NCBI GenBank assembly: GCA_020724105.1
Contig: DYHP01000044.1
Span: 1 to 6,125 of the forward strand
Reading direction: 5' to 3'
Length of the DNA stretch: 6,125 nt
Origin: Candidatus Methylomirabilis sp.
GTDB lineage: Bacteria > Patescibacteriota > Patescibacteriia > DYHP01
Shown: positions 5,422 to 6,125 of the stretch, piece by piece
Numbering within the stretch: the stretch's first letter is position 1
Layout of the letters: each line of letters begins with the position of its first letter
Translations under genes and position numbers: made by a program
Notes under the pieces: generated by a model
The model's input: only the letters and a program-made list of their open reading frames with translations
Told to the model about the DNA's origin: nothing
Databases searched by the model: none

Positions 5422-5450
5422 TTGACTTCCCGTTGTTTGTCCACTAAAAT
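5422..5450 (+). promoter_or_regulatory. Strong sigma70-like promoter at the protease stop codon
   Basis: TTGACT (5422-5427) and TAAAAT (5445-5450) are separated by exactly 17 nt; each matches its consensus at five of six positions. The -35 box begins right after the TAA at 5419-5421. A transcript starting near 5457 would carry a structured leader of about 230 nt before the ATG at 5687. The gene downstream is therefore probably expressed separately from the protease. Confidence 0.65.
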
Positions 5451-5504
5451 AATCAATAGTCAGGGGGGGTTATACTTTCGTGGTTGTTAGACGAAATTTT
5501 TAGC

Positions 5505-5520
5505 GCATCCTTACGGATGC
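5505..5520 (-). repeat. GTAA-loop hairpin copy A (minus orientation)
   Basis: GCATCC and GGATGC pair perfectly around TTAC. On the minus strand the loop reads GTAA, like copies B and C. Confidence 0.6.
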
Positions 5521-5527
5521 TAGTCCA

Positions 5528-5552
5528 TCGGGATTGACACCCGTAAGGGTGT
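5528..5552 (+). repeat. GTAA-loop hairpin copy B with TTGACA flank
   Basis: ACACCC (5537-5542) and GGGTGT (5547-5552) pair around GTAA. The preceding GGATTG is shared with copy C at 5600-5605. TTGACA at 5534-5539 matches the -35 consensus, but I see no well-spaced -10. Confidence 0.7.
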
Positions 5553-5555
5553 TAC

Positions 5556-5571
5556 GCGCATTTTCATGCGC
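5556..5571 (+). repeat. GCGCAT hairpin
   Basis: GCGCAT (5556-5561) and ATGCGC (5566-5571) form a perfect 6-bp stem around TTTC. The right arm can alternatively pair with 5501-5508. Confidence 0.5.
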
Positions 5572-5599
5572 TATTCCTTTCCCTTTACGTATTCTATTT

Positions 5600-5622
5600 G
5601 GATTGACACTCGTAAGAGTGTC
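5600..5622 (+). repeat. GTAA-loop hairpin copy C with TTGACA flank
   Basis: GACACTC (5605-5611) and GAGTGTC (5616-5622) pair around GTAA. Compared with copy B, one stem pair changes from C-G to T-A on both sides at once, so pairing is preserved. TTGACA occurs at 5603-5608. Confidence 0.7.
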
Positions 5623-5653
5623 CGAAAACAGGCGTTCGTGACACACATTAGTA

Positions 5654-5679
5654 TATATTTGAACTTTAGTTCAAATATA
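5654..5679. promoter_or_regulatory. Perfect 11-bp inverted repeat just before the membrane-protein start
   Basis: TATATTTGAAC (5654-5664) and GTTCAAATATA (5669-5679) are exact complements around TTTA. The repeat ends 7 nt before ATG 5687, where it would occlude ribosome binding if folded as RNA or serve as a repressor operator as DNA. It may equally be another palindromic repeat. No Shine-Dalgarno site is visible between it and the ATG (CTGGGT only). Confidence 0.5.
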
Positions 5680-5686
5680 ACTGGGT

Positions 5687-6064
5687 ATGAATCTCTTGCA
5701 ATACATCACCGTTATCGTTATCTCCACCTTTCTTTCGTGGATTGCCTGGCTTTTTTTATTGTTTTTTGTAAATCCCTTTAGCGCGCCATTTTTCGTTAAA
5801 CTTTTGTTTTACCTGAGTTTATTTATTGCCGTCGCCAGCACCTTTTCGCTTTTGGGGCTCATTGCGCGCGTTTTTGTCTTAAGAAGAAAAATGATACCCT
5901 TGGAAGCGACGACCTCGTTCAGGCAGGGTATTTTGTTTTCCGCGCTGATAATCGCTTATTTGTTTTTAAGCAGCAAAAACTTGTTAACTTGGTGGCTGAT
6001 TTTAATACTGGTTATGATGCTATTGGCCGTTGAATTATTCTTTATCTCGACGAGGAGGACATAG
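5687..6064 (+). CDS. Conserved small polytopic membrane protein, function unknown (125 aa)
   Basis: I recognise this as the kind of short hydrophobic protein often seen in Patescibacteria, but no function is known to me. Four membrane helices are predicted, at about residues 5-28 (ITVIVISTFLSWIAWLF), 36-62, 81-95 and 99-120. A basic loop RRKM at 66-69 and a SFRQG motif at 77-81 lie between helices 2 and 3, and the C-terminus ends in STRRT. By the positive-inside rule the RVFVLRRK loop should be cytoplasmic. The chosen ATG gives a complete first helix; codons upstream on this frame offer no better start. It probably has its own promoter (5422-5450), with a hairpin abutting its start. The overlapping frame from 5566 to 5781 is rejected as coding. 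Confidence 0.8.
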   Translation: MNLLQYITVIVISTFLSWIAWLFLLFFVNPFSAPFFVKLLFYLSLFIAVASTFSLLGLIARVFVLRRKMIPLEATTSFRQGILFSALIIAYLFLSSKNLLTWWLILILVMMLLAVELFFISTRRT

Positions 6065-6066
6065 AT

Positions 6067-6125
6067 TATGCCAATCCGCTAATTCTATGCCAATCTGCAA
6101 ATTGCAAATTCGCAATTCGTTGATT
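6067..6125 (+). repeat. Degenerate tandem GCNAATY array running off the window
   Basis: Two 19-nt tandem units, TATGCCAATCCGCTAATTC (6067-6085) and TATGCCAATCTGCAAATTG (6086-6104), are followed by shorter units GCAAATT (6104-6110), GCAATTC (6112-6118) and GTTGATT (6119-6125). GCCAATC or GCNAATT heptamers thus recur every 7 to 11 nt. The edge sequence ATTCGTTGATT is identical to 4085-4095, upstream of the protease. No gene is seen after 6064, and the array may continue beyond the window. Confidence 0.65.

Larger units (their letters stand above)
5457..5686 (+). ncRNA. Predicted structured leader or small RNA with GTAA-loop hairpins
   Basis: No convincing gene is seen between the promoter and ATG 5687; the overlapping frame from 5566 lacks protein-like character. 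The stretch instead holds four or five local hairpins (5505-5520, 5537-5552, 5556-5571, 5605-5622, 5654-5679). TAGCGCAT at 5501-5508 is the exact complement of ATGCGCTA at 5566-5573, allowing a competing long-range pairing. This might be a regulatory leader or a run of dispersed palindromes. I match it to no known riboswitch. Confidence 0.35.

Noticed and set aside
5566..5781. Plus-strand ORF overlapping the membrane-protein gene
   Set aside because: It runs through repeats, has no domain-like pattern and overlaps a convincing four-helix protein in another frame.

Overview
The window most likely comes from a Candidate Phyla Radiation (Patescibacteria) genome, probably a Parcubacteria-like lineage. 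I infer this from gene content rather than from any marker gene. It holds a secreted DUF5667-type protein, two adjacent GT-B glycosyltransferases, a short-looped S1C (HtrA-type) membrane protease and a four-helix SFRQG-containing membrane protein of a kind common in these genomes. Shine-Dalgarno sites are weak or absent before most starts. All intact stops are TAA or TAG, and I see no evidence of UGA recoding.

Layout, all genes on the plus strand. (1) 91-1043: an exported, coiled-coil, proline-tailed DUF5667-like protein, readable only across three frames (two apparent +1 insertions), ending before a rho-independent terminator at 1174-1203. (2) 1204-1451: a large inverted repeat, a sigma70-like promoter and a 25-position stem-loop in the predicted leader. 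(3) 1452-2669 and 2659-3987: two family-4-like glycosyltransferases overlapping by 11 nt, probably co-translated and acting on a cell-surface glycan or lipid-linked glycan. (4) 3988-4125: a gene-free gap with a possible gene remnant and a GCNAATY-type repeat cluster. (5) 4126-5421: a membrane-anchored HtrA-like serine protease with complete His/Asp/Ser triad and one PDZ domain. (6) 5422-5686: a strong promoter directly at the htrA stop, then a leader of about 230 nt with several hairpins, three of them sharing a GTAA loop. (7) 5687-6064: a small polytopic membrane protein. (8) 6065-6125: a degenerate GCNAATY repeat array running off the window.

The most striking property is not a gene but the density of palindromic repeats. 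They lie between genes and, unusually, inside the coding frames of both glycosyltransferases. At least four and probably five inverted-repeat segments are translated within the two genes, at predicted surface loops or domain linkers, without breaking the frame. One is a perfect 46-bp palindrome that encodes the same 15-residue peptide on both strands. This resembles the in-frame palindromic elements known from Rickettsia, but the sequences here differ and several apparent families coexist.
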